Below are positions 13,330-25,800 of a stretch of 64,000 nt of DNA, piece after piece. The position numbers and the translations under genes were made by a program. This DNA comes from Mangifera indica. Its lineage: Eukaryota > Streptophyta > Magnoliopsida > Sapindales > Anacardiaceae. Within the stretch, counting starts at the first letter, position 1. Each line of letters starts with the position of its first letter. The stretch is from NCBI RefSeq assembly GCF_011075055.1, contig NC_058146.1, forward strand, positions 12,759,820 to 12,823,819, given 5' to 3'. The notes beneath the pieces were generated by a model, which searched no databases, was not told where the DNA came from, and was given only the letters and a program-made list of their open reading frames with translations.

Positions 13330-16300
13330 TAATACCTTGGGCAGAGAAGAAGATCATTAAGAGTGTGCGAAAATTTTCAAACTTAGAGATGCATCCTATT
13401 ACATCTCAATGATATGAGGTTTTGGGTTGTGCAACAAAACAAGCCATCACTATCATCTAGTTTTGACAGAGTCATAAATTGTGAAACGAGTGAGACCAAA
13501 ATAAGGTCACTGCTAACAAGTACAGTATCATAGACGTATACCCCAACATTTTTGCACTAAGCATCTTTGGGGCAACAATAAAACTCTATAACAAGTCATA
13601 AACTGTGATATTCCATTCCTTAAAATTCATGATGCCAGCCACCCAATGTGTATTGTCAAAGTTTATTGGGATAAAAACTTGCACACATTGACAAAATATA
13701 TTTAAGAGCCCTTACTTGAATGGATATTAATTAATTAATCCTCGTAAGGTAATTGATTATAGAATTCATACCTTATCCACCATATCCTAAGGTTTTAAAT
13801 ATAGGTCGGGGGGATAATTTGCATTGACCAATCTTATTATTATATCAACATAAAGAATCCATGTTTTAATAAAATATGTTGTTGAGGTATGGTGGATAAC
13901 TTGGTCATGTTATCTCAACGACATACTATATTAAAAAACTAAATTAAATGACCAAGTGAACTCACCTCGTTGGATAACCATCCTAATGTTTTAATAATTA
14001 TACCTTAAAAGGAAATTTTGGTCCTCATCTTTATGTTGTACACCTCTCTTTTCTCAAAGAATTTAGGTTCATTATACCATTTCCTAAAATTTTGCTCATG
14101 TTCAGTCCTCGATAATGGCATAATAGACCTCGTTTATTGGACCTTTGGTTTCAATGGATTTGTGTATGTGCTACGAATGAGCAATCCCTTTTTTATAAGT
14201 TGACCATGAAGTGTGCAAAAATACTATAAAAAAACAAATAATATGTCATTTAAAAATATATTAATTCGTGAGGTTTCCAAATATATTTAAACACCTTATG
14301 TAAGACATAAGTTATAGCAGAGAATTCTTAAGAGAGGTAAGATTGACTATATCAAACTTTTGGACCAACTGGTGCTAAGACATAAAAACAATAAATAAAT
14401 AATATACTTTTCATTTATTTAAGCATAATAAAAACCTTAATGAAATTTGTATAACTCAATTACCGCCTTCTGTGACGAGACCTGAACCACCTCGTCACCT
14501 TGAGAGGTGATATCAATCACCTTTTTACCTTTGCTTGAGGTGTTGAGATGAAACAATTGGATATCCTATAATGATGACAAATAAAAAGTGAATAACCGAG
14601 AATCAAATGTTGAATTCAAACATAACATATATAGACGACATTGTACTTACCTCAACTATCAAAGAAAGTGATAATGGGAAACCCTTATGTGATAATCTCT
14701 CATCACCAACATCTTTAACTATATTAACATTTATAAATATATTTGTTAATCAAAGTGCTTAAAAAATATTATAATGTATTTAATCGATGTTGTATGTACC
14801 TCGAATGATAGAACAAATATCAATATGGGATCCCTCATCGATAGGGTCTTATCAACTCTGGGACACTATCACAATATCGACAATTATGAGTTAACAAGGA
14901 ATAAAATGTTTAATTCAAATATAACTTATACAGATGATGTTGTACTTACCTTAACTATCAAAGAAGGTGATAATCGGAACCCTCATGGGATGATCTCTCA
15001 TCGCCAACATCATGTAACAATACTAATATTTTATATTGGTTAATCAAAGTGTTTAACAAAGATTACAATGTATATAGTTGATGTTGTACATACCTCAACT
15101 ATCAGAACAAATGTCAATATGAGATCCGTCCTCGATATGGCCTCATCAACCTTAGGACATTGTCACGATATCGACAATTATAAGTTAATAGGGAATCTAA
15201 TGTTGCATTCAAATATAACATATATAGAGGGCGTTGCATTCAAATATAACATATATAGAGGGCGTTGCACTTACCTCAACTATTAAATAATGTGTTAATG
15301 AGGAACCCTCATGCAATGATCCCTTATCACTAACATCTTGTAAATGTATTAACATTTACAAATATATTAGTTAATCAAAGTGTTTAAAAAATATTATAAT
15401 GTATTCAATTGATGTTGTACTTATCTTGACTGTCGGAATAGAAGTCAATATAGGATTCTTTCTCGATGGTCCCTTATCAAAAAATCAACATTGTAACAAT
15501 ATCAACAATTACGAGTTAACAGATAATCAAAGTATTTCTTAAATATCCAACATACTTAACAGTTTAGTACTTATCTCATTTGTAGATAGAGAAATGAATA
15601 TAGGACCCCCCCTCATCGGTCCATCATCATTGTTATGAGGAGACTATAACAACATATATAATTATTGTAGGGTTTACATGTTAAATTAAAGTGTCTAATA
15701 AATTTTCATTAACTTTTTTACCTACACAACAGTATATCTGTAGAGATAAGTCAGTGTGTGCTTCATACGTGTCATCCTATCTTTCATACAAGTCATTTTA
15801 TCCTCTAAACGAGTAATCCAATCGAGTCAATCCAACATCAAAATAAAGCATGGAGAAGTCCTATGTAATGATGTAGGGATTGTCTAATGTACACTTAATG
15901 GCAAGGGGCACAACAGGGACTCTAGTGATATGTGTTTGATGGCAGGGGTCACAAAAAGGGTGTCAACAAGAGTGGGCTCAGTGATAGTACGCTGAATAAA
16001 AGCCTAGACATAAGCAGAAGCAACGACCAGAGAAGCAATGTCAGGAGGAGCAGATAATGCTTCTCTCGATGAAAAGAAGAGGATGTCGATGAAGAATTCC
16101 TATGTATCAGATGATGTCATCAAACCAATATGCAACTCTGTCAACCAGAGTTAAACTAGTGGGAAATTAACATCATCCTATTCATTAAATTAAAATTATG
16201 CAAATTTTGTTTAAGTAAAATTATATTACCTTATTCATATTTTAATCAATAACATATTATTACTTACTGCATCTCCGATGATAATAATTAGGATAGCCTC

Positions 16301-17100
16301 CTATGTCAGGATGTCTTTTGTGTGCCACTTCAACATGTGTGGAGATCTTGAAACTGGTGTGAAATCCATCTATCGATGTAGTGTGTCCAGCATCTCATAT
16401 ATCCAAAACTGCAATTTCAACTTAAATGTGTTACTCTAAAAAATTACAATTGCATTAAATCGTTTCTATTTTAATCACAAAGTTTTTTTTTAATTACTAA
16501 ATGATACATTACCTGGAAAGCTAGCGGGAATCCTATGATACCATATTGTTTCTTAAGGTTTTCCTTATTCTTTATAGGGTCAAACTTCACATAAATTCGA
16601 GTGATATAGTCACAAATTGATTGATTTGTCATTTGCCATACTCATACTCCCCACAAGTATGCATTGAATCTATCAAGATGATCAACCAATTGTAATACCT
16701 TTTGGGAGATTATTTTTCTCAAATCACTCCCCAATAACCCCATGTGAAGATAATACAATAAAATCAACTTTACTACATCAGTGTTGTCCTCCCCCTAAAG
16801 CCTTTATTAAAAATTGTGACTTAGCTCGATATACGTAACTAATTTATAGCCATTGAAATATTTATGTTGGATCTTTTCTATGGCCCTCAACAAAAGATAC
16901 ATGTCAATATCAAATAATTGATTGAATTGAAGGCTTGTCATAATGGTGAACATGTACAGGCTAAACCTGACATCAAATCCATTAACTCTAAACCATAACT
17001 CATCGCTCGAGTTCCCTTTGTTTACCTCTTTTCGGATGAAAGAGTGTACCAACACTCCACTGAATCGGTTATCTTTAAGGTCAACAAAGTGCCAAAACAT
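13330..17100 (-). pseudogene. DUF1985 / Ulp1-like cysteine protease relic (MULE 2)
   Basis: At 17100-16807 (minus) an open stretch contains DELWFRVNGFDVRFSLYMFT, which matches the DUF1985-type block of MULE 1 (FRLNGVDCRFCPIEFALVTG). At about 13695-13590 (minus) the sequence reads [20 protein letters not shown], then WNITVYD. This corresponds to VYIPINYESQHW and LTVYD in MULE 1 and supplies the His and Asp of the Ulp1 triad. A convincing Cys box was not found (near 13420 the frame reads DDSDGLFCC). The middle is occupied by tandem repeats. The gene would have been multi-exon and is dead. Confidence 0.65.
14640..15620 (-). repeat. Tandem array of exon-like units with repeated splice-donor sequences
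   Basis: Units of roughly 150 bp alternate in two flavours, giving a higher-order period of about 300-325 bp. One flavour begins at 14641, 14940 and 15265; the other at 14790, 15084, 15415 and 15565. On the minus strand most units end in GTTGAGGTAAGTACAA or a close variant, which looks like a plant 5' splice site. They encode a recurring GSHID-like peptide. The array lies in the linker between the DUF1985 and protease parts of the MULE 2 gene. Confidence 0.6.
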
Positions 17101-17699
17101 GTATGTTGAAACATTTTAAACTACTTCTTTGTCAATGTTTTCTTAATCATAGCTCTCACATCTCTATGCCCACGTGTACTAACCTGAGTCTTAAAGTGTT
17201 TTTTGATAGAAAATCTTCTTTCACCCTTTACATCATCCATTTTTCTCTTTTGTGAAAGTCTCTGTGAAAAAAATAAATTACAATTACATCAATTTTTATA
17301 TAAAAATGAGTCAATTCTTAAGGTAGATGCATTATTCAGGGTAACATACTCCAAATTTAAATTTTACACGTCAAAAAACCCTAAAATGAAAAAAATTTAG
17401 TTTGCCCCCTCAAATAGAAAATATTAGAAAATACCCAAAATTTGAAAATTTCAGTCTACCCCTTAACACACAAATTCGTGTGTCAACATATTTTGTATAT
17501 TTACACTTTTACCCCAACACACTTTGTACCCTTGTGACACTATTTAAAACTCACACTTTGGCCCCCAACTGGTGTGTTTGCATATTTTGCATAAAACATG
17601 ACAAGGATTGTTTTACTAACCTTTTCATCCATTTTGGTTGGAAAAAAAGTCATGAAATTTGCCGAAAGAAGTCAACTGGTGTGTTTGCAATTTTATGCA

Positions 17700-17856
17700 C
17701 CTGAATACAAAGGAAAATGCAGTTGCTTTCTTCATTTTTTTTCTAAAAGGGCATTTTTGTTTTCACAGAAAAATAGGGCATTTTCATTTAAATTATAAAA
17801 GTTTGGGCAAATTTGTTTTTGACCCTTTAAAAAAGTAGTGCTTTAGATTTTCATCC
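17700..17856 (-). repeat. MULE 2 right terminal inverted repeat
   Basis: The minus strand reads AAAGGGTCAAAAACAAATTTG at 17825 and then two GAAAATGCCC/AAAAATGCCC tracts. It lines up with the left terminus and even better with 63757-63840. The outermost 30 bp are diverged, so the end at 17856 is approximate. Confidence 0.45.
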
Positions 17857-17938
17857 ATATGTAGAGGTATATCTAATCTGTTTTTTGAAAACTTAATAAC
17901 TATGGCAAGTGGAGGTACTCTTTCTATTATTTCCATAA

Positions 17939-18925
17939 GGCCAAAAAACCTATTACCACCTAAGGTATAGGAAACTCTCATACTCACACTTACTAACTTT
18001 TAAAAACCCAAAGTCTCATTTATGAAGTAATTTCTATTAAAAATTTCAGTTAGGGTTAAGGATAAAATCGTTGTTTTAATATTAACATTAAAAAAAATAT
18101 AATTTATTATAGTTTCCCCTCTAAGTTTTAAAAAGTAATAAATTCACCTTTACTTAAAATTTTTTAATTTCGAAAAGTAACATTCCCCCCCAAACTTAGA
18201 GGTTTTTTTTCTTCACCTCTCTGACTGCCAACAACCTCCCCTTTTAACCCTAAAGGACTCGCTCTGACCACAAAGAGAAAAGATGACAACAAAAATCTTT
18301 GGCCATGAAAAGAAGAGACGAAAAGATGATTTCCAAATCTTCGACTACCAGATGAAAAGACAAGCATCATCTCTTTATTATGTAAAATCGTCTAGACAAT
18401 GCTGGTATCATCATTTGGTACTTCCAATCATCTCTTTGTCATGTAAAATCGTTTCTTTCTAGGCAACGATTTGGTGTCTAGATGAAGAGACAATTTTACA
18501 TGACTAGCATCTAGACGACGCTCATCTCCTCATCCAATGGTGAAAGATCTAGAAATAATCTCTCTATGGCTAAAGATCTAGAGATCTGCATCATCGTTCC
18601 TTCTCTTCATGGCCAAGGTTGAAATGGGAGGTCCTAGGTGGCCAAAGAGGTGAAGAAAAAAACCTAAGTTTAGGGGAAACAATGTCACATTTCAAAACTA
18701 GAAAATTTTAGGCAGAGGTGAAATTGTTAGTTCTTAAAACCTAGGGGGAAATATAATGAATTATATTTTTTTTTAAAACTAATGTTAAAATAATGATTTT
18801 ACCCTTAACTCTAACTAAAAATTTTAACAAAAATTACCTTATAAGTGGGACTTTAAGTTTTTGAAAGTTTGTGGGTATGAGTTTGAAATTTCATTATACT
18901 TTGGATGAGAATAAGTCTTTTGGCC
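17939..18925. mobile_element. GGCC-type non-autonomous MULE, copy A
   Basis: Starts GGCCAAAAAACCTATTACCA and ends AATAAGTCTTTTGGCC. Roughly 280 bp at each end are inverted copies, including the AGTTAGGGTTAAGGATAAAA block near 18048 and its complement near 18800. Flanks are TTTCCATAA on the left and TTTCCACAA on the right, a 9-bp target duplication with one difference. It has no coding capacity; the 68-codon minus frame is chance. Confidence 0.8.
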
Positions 18926-19292
18926 TTTCCACAATTTTTATTTTTATACATGTATATATTGGTTGATAGACATCTAGCACTTGCATCAAAGTATGTGTGT
19001 ATGTTAGTTTTTGGAGTATTTTATAGAACTGACTACTTTTTCAAAATATATTAAAAAATTTATATTTAATGCAAAATAATAAATATAATTATAAATTTTT
19101 CTTAAAAGTTTTGAACATGTATAAGAACAATTATAATTTTTTTCTTCTAAATATTACCCCCCTAAGGTAGAATATAGAGGTTATCATCTTAAATAAGAGT
19201 TTGAACCAATACTTGGAATAACCTAAGTTTATTTTTTCAATGAATCTCAACTAGAAAGAGATTTTTTACCACTGAAAATATAATTTAAATTA

Positions 19293-20294
19293 GGCCAAAC
19301 TACGTATTCTCACCTAGGGGTGGATACGAGTCGAGCTTGAATAGGGTTTGATGAATTTTCAGATGGTCTAGCTTCAAGCTTGACTCGGGCTATCTAAACA
19401 TAGACAAACACTAGTTTGTGTTTGACTTGTTTTATAATTTAAGAATTTGTGATCGGCTCGCATTTGGTTTGAGTTCATACAAGATTGCTTTGTTGAAGTC
19501 ATCGAACACTACAAGATTATTAGAGAATCGTTAGAGAAATGTTAGAGAAAGTTGAAGGCTTGGAGCAACATCAAAGCAATGCGGACGGTGAACGAGAACA
19601 CTAGATGGCGAATGATGTCAATGATGATTGACAAAGCTTGAACTTGAACACTTGACGTCGTTTGGTGGTGATTTTAGTCTTTAGGTTTGATTGTTTCTAT
19701 TGAAACTTGAAATGCGTTTTATTGTGTAAACCTTTAGGTTTAGGCTCAAATTTTTCTCAATATCTTGCCACAATGTTGTTTCAACTTTCAAGAATGGGCA
19801 CAACATATTTTAAACAAAAGTGAGTCGAGCATGACACCTGTTCTAGCTTTCTAAAAAATTTTTGTTTCACCCTTATTCAATTTCAGTTTTTAGTTATGCA
19901 TCTCTAGTGATATCTCTCTCGATCGGTGCAGTCCCTTTCCTCTCTAGCCCTCTTTGTCATAAGGAGGGAAAGGAGTGAGACTAAGAGAGAGAGAGAAGGT
20001 GAGAAGGAAATAGTTGATGGCTGGAGATGGTGAATGCTCATCGGATAGGAGAAAAAAACCTTAGGGAGGAAATTGTTACTTTTCAAACTTTGGATAGGGG
20101 GAATTGTTAGATTTTTAAACTAAAGAATAAATATGATAAAATTTTATTTGTTAAAATTTTTTAGGTAAATGATGATTTTACTTTTAACAATAACAATAGA
20201 ATTTAATAGATAGATAGGTATTTGGATTTTCAAAAATTAGCAGATGAAAGTTTGGGATTAGATTAAACCTTGGGTGGGAATAAGTCTTTTGGCC
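19293..20294. mobile_element. GGCC-type non-autonomous MULE, copy B (perfect 9-bp target duplication)
   Basis: Begins GGCCAAACTACGTATTCTCA and ends GGGAATAAGTCTTTTGGCC. It is flanked on both sides by TTTAAATTA (19284-19292 and 20295-20303), a perfect 9-bp duplication of the length made by Mutator-type transposases. The right half matches copy A. Much of the left half (from about 19315) is replaced by hAT-like sequence. Confidence 0.85.
19315..19880. mobile_element. hAT-like fragment nested in copy B
   Basis: GGGGTGGATACGAGTCGAGC at 19318 followed by GCTTCAAGCTTGACTCGGGC resembles the CAGGGGTGGAT plus GAGCTCGAGC-rich ends of common plant non-autonomous hAT-type repeats. A similar start occurs at 34108. 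The right end was not located. Confidence 0.3.
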
Positions 20295-20484
20295 TTTAAA
20301 TTAAAAGCTTAGGAACCTTGAGAATATGCTCAGGTATGAATTTGAGTCCTACAATAACAAATTGTCTATGAAAGTTGAATTGGTCATAGGCAAATGTTTC
20401 ATCTTATCTCTGCAAAATCTCTTGTTTTCTGATTGAAACTCCAATTTTTTTTATTTATGCAAATTTATAGGTAAAAGTTTTCCC

Positions 20485-20650
20485 AATTTATTATAATAAA
20501 GCTACATGCATTTATTATGTGCACTAATTTATGCATTAATAATAACGTATGCATCACCATGTGATTGAATGATTTTGAATTAAAAATAAAATAAAATTTA
20601 ATTATATAATAACACAACATAGTTAAAACATAAATTAATAGTTACTATTT
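20485..20650. repeat. AT-rich palindromic repeat, family copy 3
   Basis: Contains GCATCACCATGTGATTGAAT then TTTTGAATTAAAAATAAAAT, the core shared with 8220-8600 and 51715-51930. The stretch 20650-21584 is otherwise AT-rich, with no gene seen. Confidence 0.35.
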
Positions 20651-21584
20651 CAGCTATCTAAGAAATTATAATCAGAACCGACAATACAAGAGGTAAATTT
20701 ACATTGAATATCATCCTCTTCTGTTTAACATATTCACACTTTCTATTTGAGCAACATAATACCTTTTGTATTCATTGCCAAAGATGTTGCTTGAAAACTA
20801 AAAAATGAAGGCCAGACCGTTAAACTAAAAAATGAAGGTTTAATTTATATTGATGTTGATGTTTTTGTGATGGTGGAGATCTCATGTGTTGGTTTTTTAT
20901 GCTTTAATATTCTTAATTTATGTGTGATTGATGAAAACAATTAAATTGCATTATTCCATGTCAAGTTTTGTCCATTTGATTGTTGAGAAACTGAGAAAAT
21001 ATAGGAATAAAGTAACATTTGATATTTTAGTTCTAAAAATAGTCTCTTGATTCTAGTGTCAAGTTTTACTTTTCTAGTGCATAAACATCTTATGATTTTT
21101 TTAATGGTTGAGTTACTTGTTGTGAGACATTGATAAATTGTTGTTTCTATAATTGTTTCAACAAAGCCAACATGACCCAAGATAATTAAGAAGCTCATAT
21201 GATATAAGTACTTTTGGTAGTTTCATGTGGTGTATAATTTTATTATTATTGTTTTATTTTTAATATTGTCAAGGAATAGGTAGTTTGATAAGATAATGAC
21301 TAGTGTCTCCTGCCATTGTATTATAATATATGTTTTAGTAGCCTATAGAGTGACTAGATATGCTAGTAAGTATTTCCTTCTTTAGGGGTTGTAGAGATTA
21401 GCTACTTATGTCATGGCTAAACCATGACAAAATATGCTTACAAATTAAGTAAATAATGTAATGGATATACACTTTAAACTTTCTTATTTTTGCTTCAGGT
21501 TGTAGATTGGTATTGATGTAAAAGAGAAGAGCAATATTTTAGCTTTTGCAAAACATTTATAGATTGGTATTGATGTAGACCAGT

Positions 21585-21916
21585 AGTGGGATATTAATTA
21601 AAATAAGCAGCCGCTTTCCCGTCTAAACCTTTTTCGACAACAAATTTGATGTTTTACCTTTTTAAGCAAATTGTATTTTTCAATCCGAAAATACCCCTTG
21701 TTTAATTTTTCAACCTTACCGTACTATTTTGCCGATTAATTGTCTACCTTCCGTGAAAAACATTAAGATTAAATTATCTGTCATGAATAAAATTTATAAA
21801 TTGAAAAACAAATTAATTTTTTATAAAATAATTGATTGTTATATATCCAAAATAATGGATATATCGAGAACGGTAGATTTTTCTTGAAACAATGTGTTTT
21901 CTTCTCAAATAGGTTG
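21585..21916 (+). repeat. MULE 1 left terminal inverted repeat
   Basis: 332 bp. Aligns along its full length with the reverse complement of the right end, including CTAAACCTTTTTCGACAACA, CAATCCGAAAATACCCC, TTAAGATTAAATTATCTGT and the inner boundary TTTTCTTCTCAAAYAGGTTG. Differences are mostly single substitutions. Confidence 0.9.
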
Positions 21917-22660
21917 TCTGAATTTGGAAAGGGGTGTCGGAAGGGAATGAGTGCATTAAAAGCTGCGAATATTTGAAAATGGGTGCGAAAATTTGGAAAG
22001 GGGTGCAAAAATCTTGTAAAAGGGTACGGATACGGGTGCCGAAATAAGGGTGCGGGAAGAGGTGTCGGTGCGTGAAAGTGTGTGGCAAGCATTTCGGGTG
22101 CGTTAAAGGGTACGATAATTGCTGAAAGGGTGCGGTAATTATCGAAATGTTACGTGGAAGGGGTGTGCAGGCAACAGCACGTGCGCGCCTGCACACAGGT
22201 GCCCATTGCTAAAAAGGTGTAGGCAACAGAGCCCAGCGCACGCACGTGGCAAGCATTGCTGGTGCGTGAAAGGGTGCAACAAGAATTGCGGGTGCGTGAA
22301 AAGGTGCGACAATTGCTAAAAGGGTGTGTGGAAGGGTGTGGGTGCGGCAAGTATTGTCGAAAGGGTGCGACAATTGCTGAAAGGGTGCGTGGATTGCTAA
22401 AAGGGTGCATAGATTGCCGAAAGGGTGTGGCAATTGCTGAAAGAGTGCGTGGATTGTTGAAAGGGTGTGTGGATTGTCGAAAAAGTGTGGTAATTACTGA
22501 AACGGTGTAGCAGTTACTGAAAAGGTGCATGGAAAGGTGCGGGTGCGGCAAGCATTGCTGAAAGGGTGCGTGGAAGGGTGCGACAATTGTCAAAAGGGTA
22601 TGACCATTACTGAAAGGGTGCGATAATTTTCGGAATGGGTGTGGCAACTCACTGTGTTGC
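21917..22660 (+). repeat. MULE 1 left subterminal array (GGGTGCG repeats)
   Basis: Irregular GGGTGCG-centred units begin next to the TIR. They become strictly periodic at 22361-22530, where eight to nine consecutive units of exactly 20 bp have consensus AAGGGTGYGNNNATTGCTGA. The first part (to about 22040) also pairs with the right end, so the TIR grades into the array. Open frames of up to 182 codons across this array are a by-product of the 20-bp periodicity. Confidence 0.88.
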
Positions 22661-22817
22661 GCGTGGCGTGGTGCGCTGAGTGAGAAAATTACTAACAACT
22701 GTCAGACATGCAAATCAAAACGTCAACCAAACCACGAAGATCGACAGTCTTGCCAAAACCAAAATTTTACTCACACTCGATTCACTTTCAGGAAACCGTC
22801 ATCGAAAAAGTATAACA

Positions 22818-25800
22818 ATGTTGTTTGAGTCGTCTCAGGTACATATTTTTTGCTAACATTGATTCGGCTTTGGGACATTGCATGAGATTTAGGTTTTCAT
22901 TTCGTATTTTGTTGGATGTATGGATGTCGATTGGTTGATTAAAGTTTTGATTATGCGATTAATTTTGTCGGTTTAACTGTGTTAGTTTAAAATATGTGAT
23001 TTTGTCAATTGATTGTGTTGGTTCGTAGTTATGGGAGGACGAGATGTTATTTTGGAGTATCGATTTCCTTATTCACATCGTTAACACAGTCACGCACACA
23101 TTCACACCTACACACCACCATTGACACCTTCCTGGCTACTCCCCTTCTCCCGCACCCCTTCACACTTTACCGCACCCTTTCACATATCCATGCACCCCTT
23201 ACACTTCCATGCACCCTCAATGCACCCCTTACACTTCCATGCACCCTCAATGCACCCCTTAACATTTTCCCGCACCCTTTCACATATCGACGCACCCCTT
23301 ACACTTCCACGCACCATCAATGCATCAACGCACCCCTTCATGCATCCACGCACCCCTTAACACTTTGTCACACCTTTTCACACTTTCTCGTACCCTTTCA
23401 CATTTTGTCGCACCCCTTTAACACTTTGTCGCACCCGTTTGCATTTCCACACACCCTTTAACATTTTGTTGTACCCGTTTGCACTTCCACGCACCCTTTA
23501 ACATTTTGTTGCACCCCTTTGCACTTCCACGCACTCTTTAACATTTTCCCGCACGCCTTAACACTTTCCCCCACACTTTTCACATTTTTTCTCACCTATT
23601 TGCAATTTGATGGATTATATTGGTTGTAATTTGACTAGTATAAAACCTTTTTGACATTTTCCTGATTTTTGGAACATGTTTTTGGTTTTTTAGGAAATTG
23701 GAGTTAATGAACGCCCTGGTGAAAGGAGGTATAACGACGGTCATTATTTTTCCACGAAGTTAAAAGTTAGAAGTCATGTGGACATTATCAAAGAAATCAG
23801 AAATACTCTTACTCATGCCCAGAAAGGATTGTTCAAAACATGTTGTTTCGGGCGATTTTTAAAGATGAAGACTTTGAAGCATAGCTTCAGTTTATTGCAT
23901 TATGTGTTTTTTCGGCAAATCAACAAAGGAGTGGTGGGAGAGGAATTATAGTTTCGGCTTAATGGGGTGGACTGCAGATTTTGTCCTATTGAATTTGCTC
24001 TTGTTACAGGATTAAAATTCAGTAGGGAAATGGGTAAGAGCAAGGTTATCGGAAAATCACAATTGAAATCTAAGTATTTTGCGGGTAAAAAAGTTGTTAC
24101 CTATGGTGATTTAGCAATAGTATTTAAAGAAAGAGCATGGGTAAGCAATGATGAGGATGTCATTAAAATATCTACCCTATATCTGCTTCATTATGCATTG
24201 TTGAGATCAGATAATAGAAAAATTGTTTCAGAACACATTTTATGTATTGTTGATGATTGGGGTACTTTTAACTCATATCCCTAGGGTACTCTTGTTTGGA
24301 GGATAACCGTTAAATCTTTAGGTGAGGCTTTACTAAAACAGTATAATGAAGTTTCTAAATTGTATCCACCGTATTCAAAAGATATCCCAACATTAACTTA
24401 TGGGATATGAGGATGTACCTTAGCATTTCAGGTAATATTAACCCTTTTTTAATATTTCATAAGTATATACTTTTGATCATTTTATTTATTTACAGTATAT
24501 GCATTTTTGAATGACAGATTTGGATATATGAGACACTTAATAATTTGGAAAGTTTTGTGATTTATAAATCGGTGAAGAAAATTCCTCGAATGTTGAGGTG
24601 GAGAAGTTTAGAAGGTCCAAGCTGGGAAAAGATGGATCGTATTTTAAACTCTTCTGAAGTAAGGTATTATGCTTTTCAACATTATTTATTGTTAGTTTAC
24701 CCTAAACCTCTCTTAATAAACCTAATTTGAATATCTTTAGGATGTTGTCACCCCTCATATGATTGCATCCAAAGTTGAGAGACAATCACCGTATTACGAA
24801 GATGTTATGGATTACATTGATGATCCAGAAGAATCTAATACTACTCCTGTCGTTATAACATCGCCTCTAGACATCCTATCTAGCGTAACATCCCCTCCAG
24901 ATATCCTACTTGCACCTGTAAGTTGGAATACTCCTGTTCATAGGCGACATAGTACATTTGTAAGTAGTCATGTGCCATCAGCTATGCAGCCACTTGAGCG
25001 TAGTGTTTTTATATCATCGCCTCAGCCGACTGAAGAAACACATACTTGCATGCATATGAGTGCATCTACCCGGATAAATAAAGATAAATTTGATAGACTT
25101 CAAGAGCTTCTACAAGGGTTCATGCAAAAAGTTGATGAACGACTTGGAAACATCGACGAGCGACAAATACTACTTGAAACACATCAAGCATCCATGGAAG
25201 CCAAGTTGACAGAGCTTCAACGTACGTACCATGCAAACCCAACAAGCCCAACATAAGTGGTATGTCTTTAAACTATATTCTAACATATTATATTTCTGAA
25301 TAATTGAATAATGTTATTTTGAAAATTGACAAGTGTTTTGTTTTCTATTTTCAAGATGAGCCAACAGAAGTACTGTTTAAGTATTTTGATCAGTTTGATG
25401 CAGCTATCCAGCAGACAACAAATGTCACGGACGAAACTCTATCAGAGCACTGTTCCATTACTCGGAGGATATTACGCAGAAAGATAATAAAGAAGGGTAA
25501 AGCACTTCGGAGCCCATACACTGATCCTTTCAAACATCGTCGTGCACAGGAGGTGTATCAGCCATCATGTTTAGAGGAACCAGAAAATAATATGTATGAA
25601 TATTTGTAATGGTACGGGGACCCTCCAGAACCGGGTTTGGGCAACACTTAATTATATAGACCATGTGATAAAATTAAATGGTGGAAGCCATTATGTGAAG
25701 ATAACTAATGGCTATGGATCAGGTATATTAATTTTTAAAGGCAAAAGTTACATTGTTTTTACATTACATTTTTATTTTACAATGTTTGCTCACTTGTGTT

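Larger units (their letters stand above)
10574..17856. mobile_element. MULE 2: decayed Mutator-like element with transposase and Ulp1-like gene
   Basis: About 7.3 kb. The outer edges share an inverted repeat: GGGTCA, then ATTxCC, then AATTT, then ACAAAAATRYCC, reading inward from 10604 and from 17825. A third copy of this terminus starts at 63724 and begins GGGAAATTA exactly like 10574. Inside, a MuDR-type transposase relic (+) faces a DUF1985/Ulp1 relic (-), the same convergent layout as MULE 1. The right edge is less certain than the left, and no matching 9-bp duplication was found. Confidence 0.55.

Noticed and set aside
19506..19520. CACTACAAG as a left CACTA terminus
   Set aside because: Lies within hAT-like sequence, lacks the GGACAAAA subterminal repeats and does not extend the match to the terminus at 32134.
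22361..22530. Regular short repeats resembling a CRISPR array
   Set aside because: Units are contiguous with no unique spacers, they lie in a plant transposon, and no cas genes are present.
21960..22698. Overlapping open frames of up to 182 codons on both strands
   Set aside because: The repeat unit is 20 bp and stop-poor, so several frames stay open by periodicity; the peptides are low-complexity His/Pro/Phe or Cys/Gly repeats.
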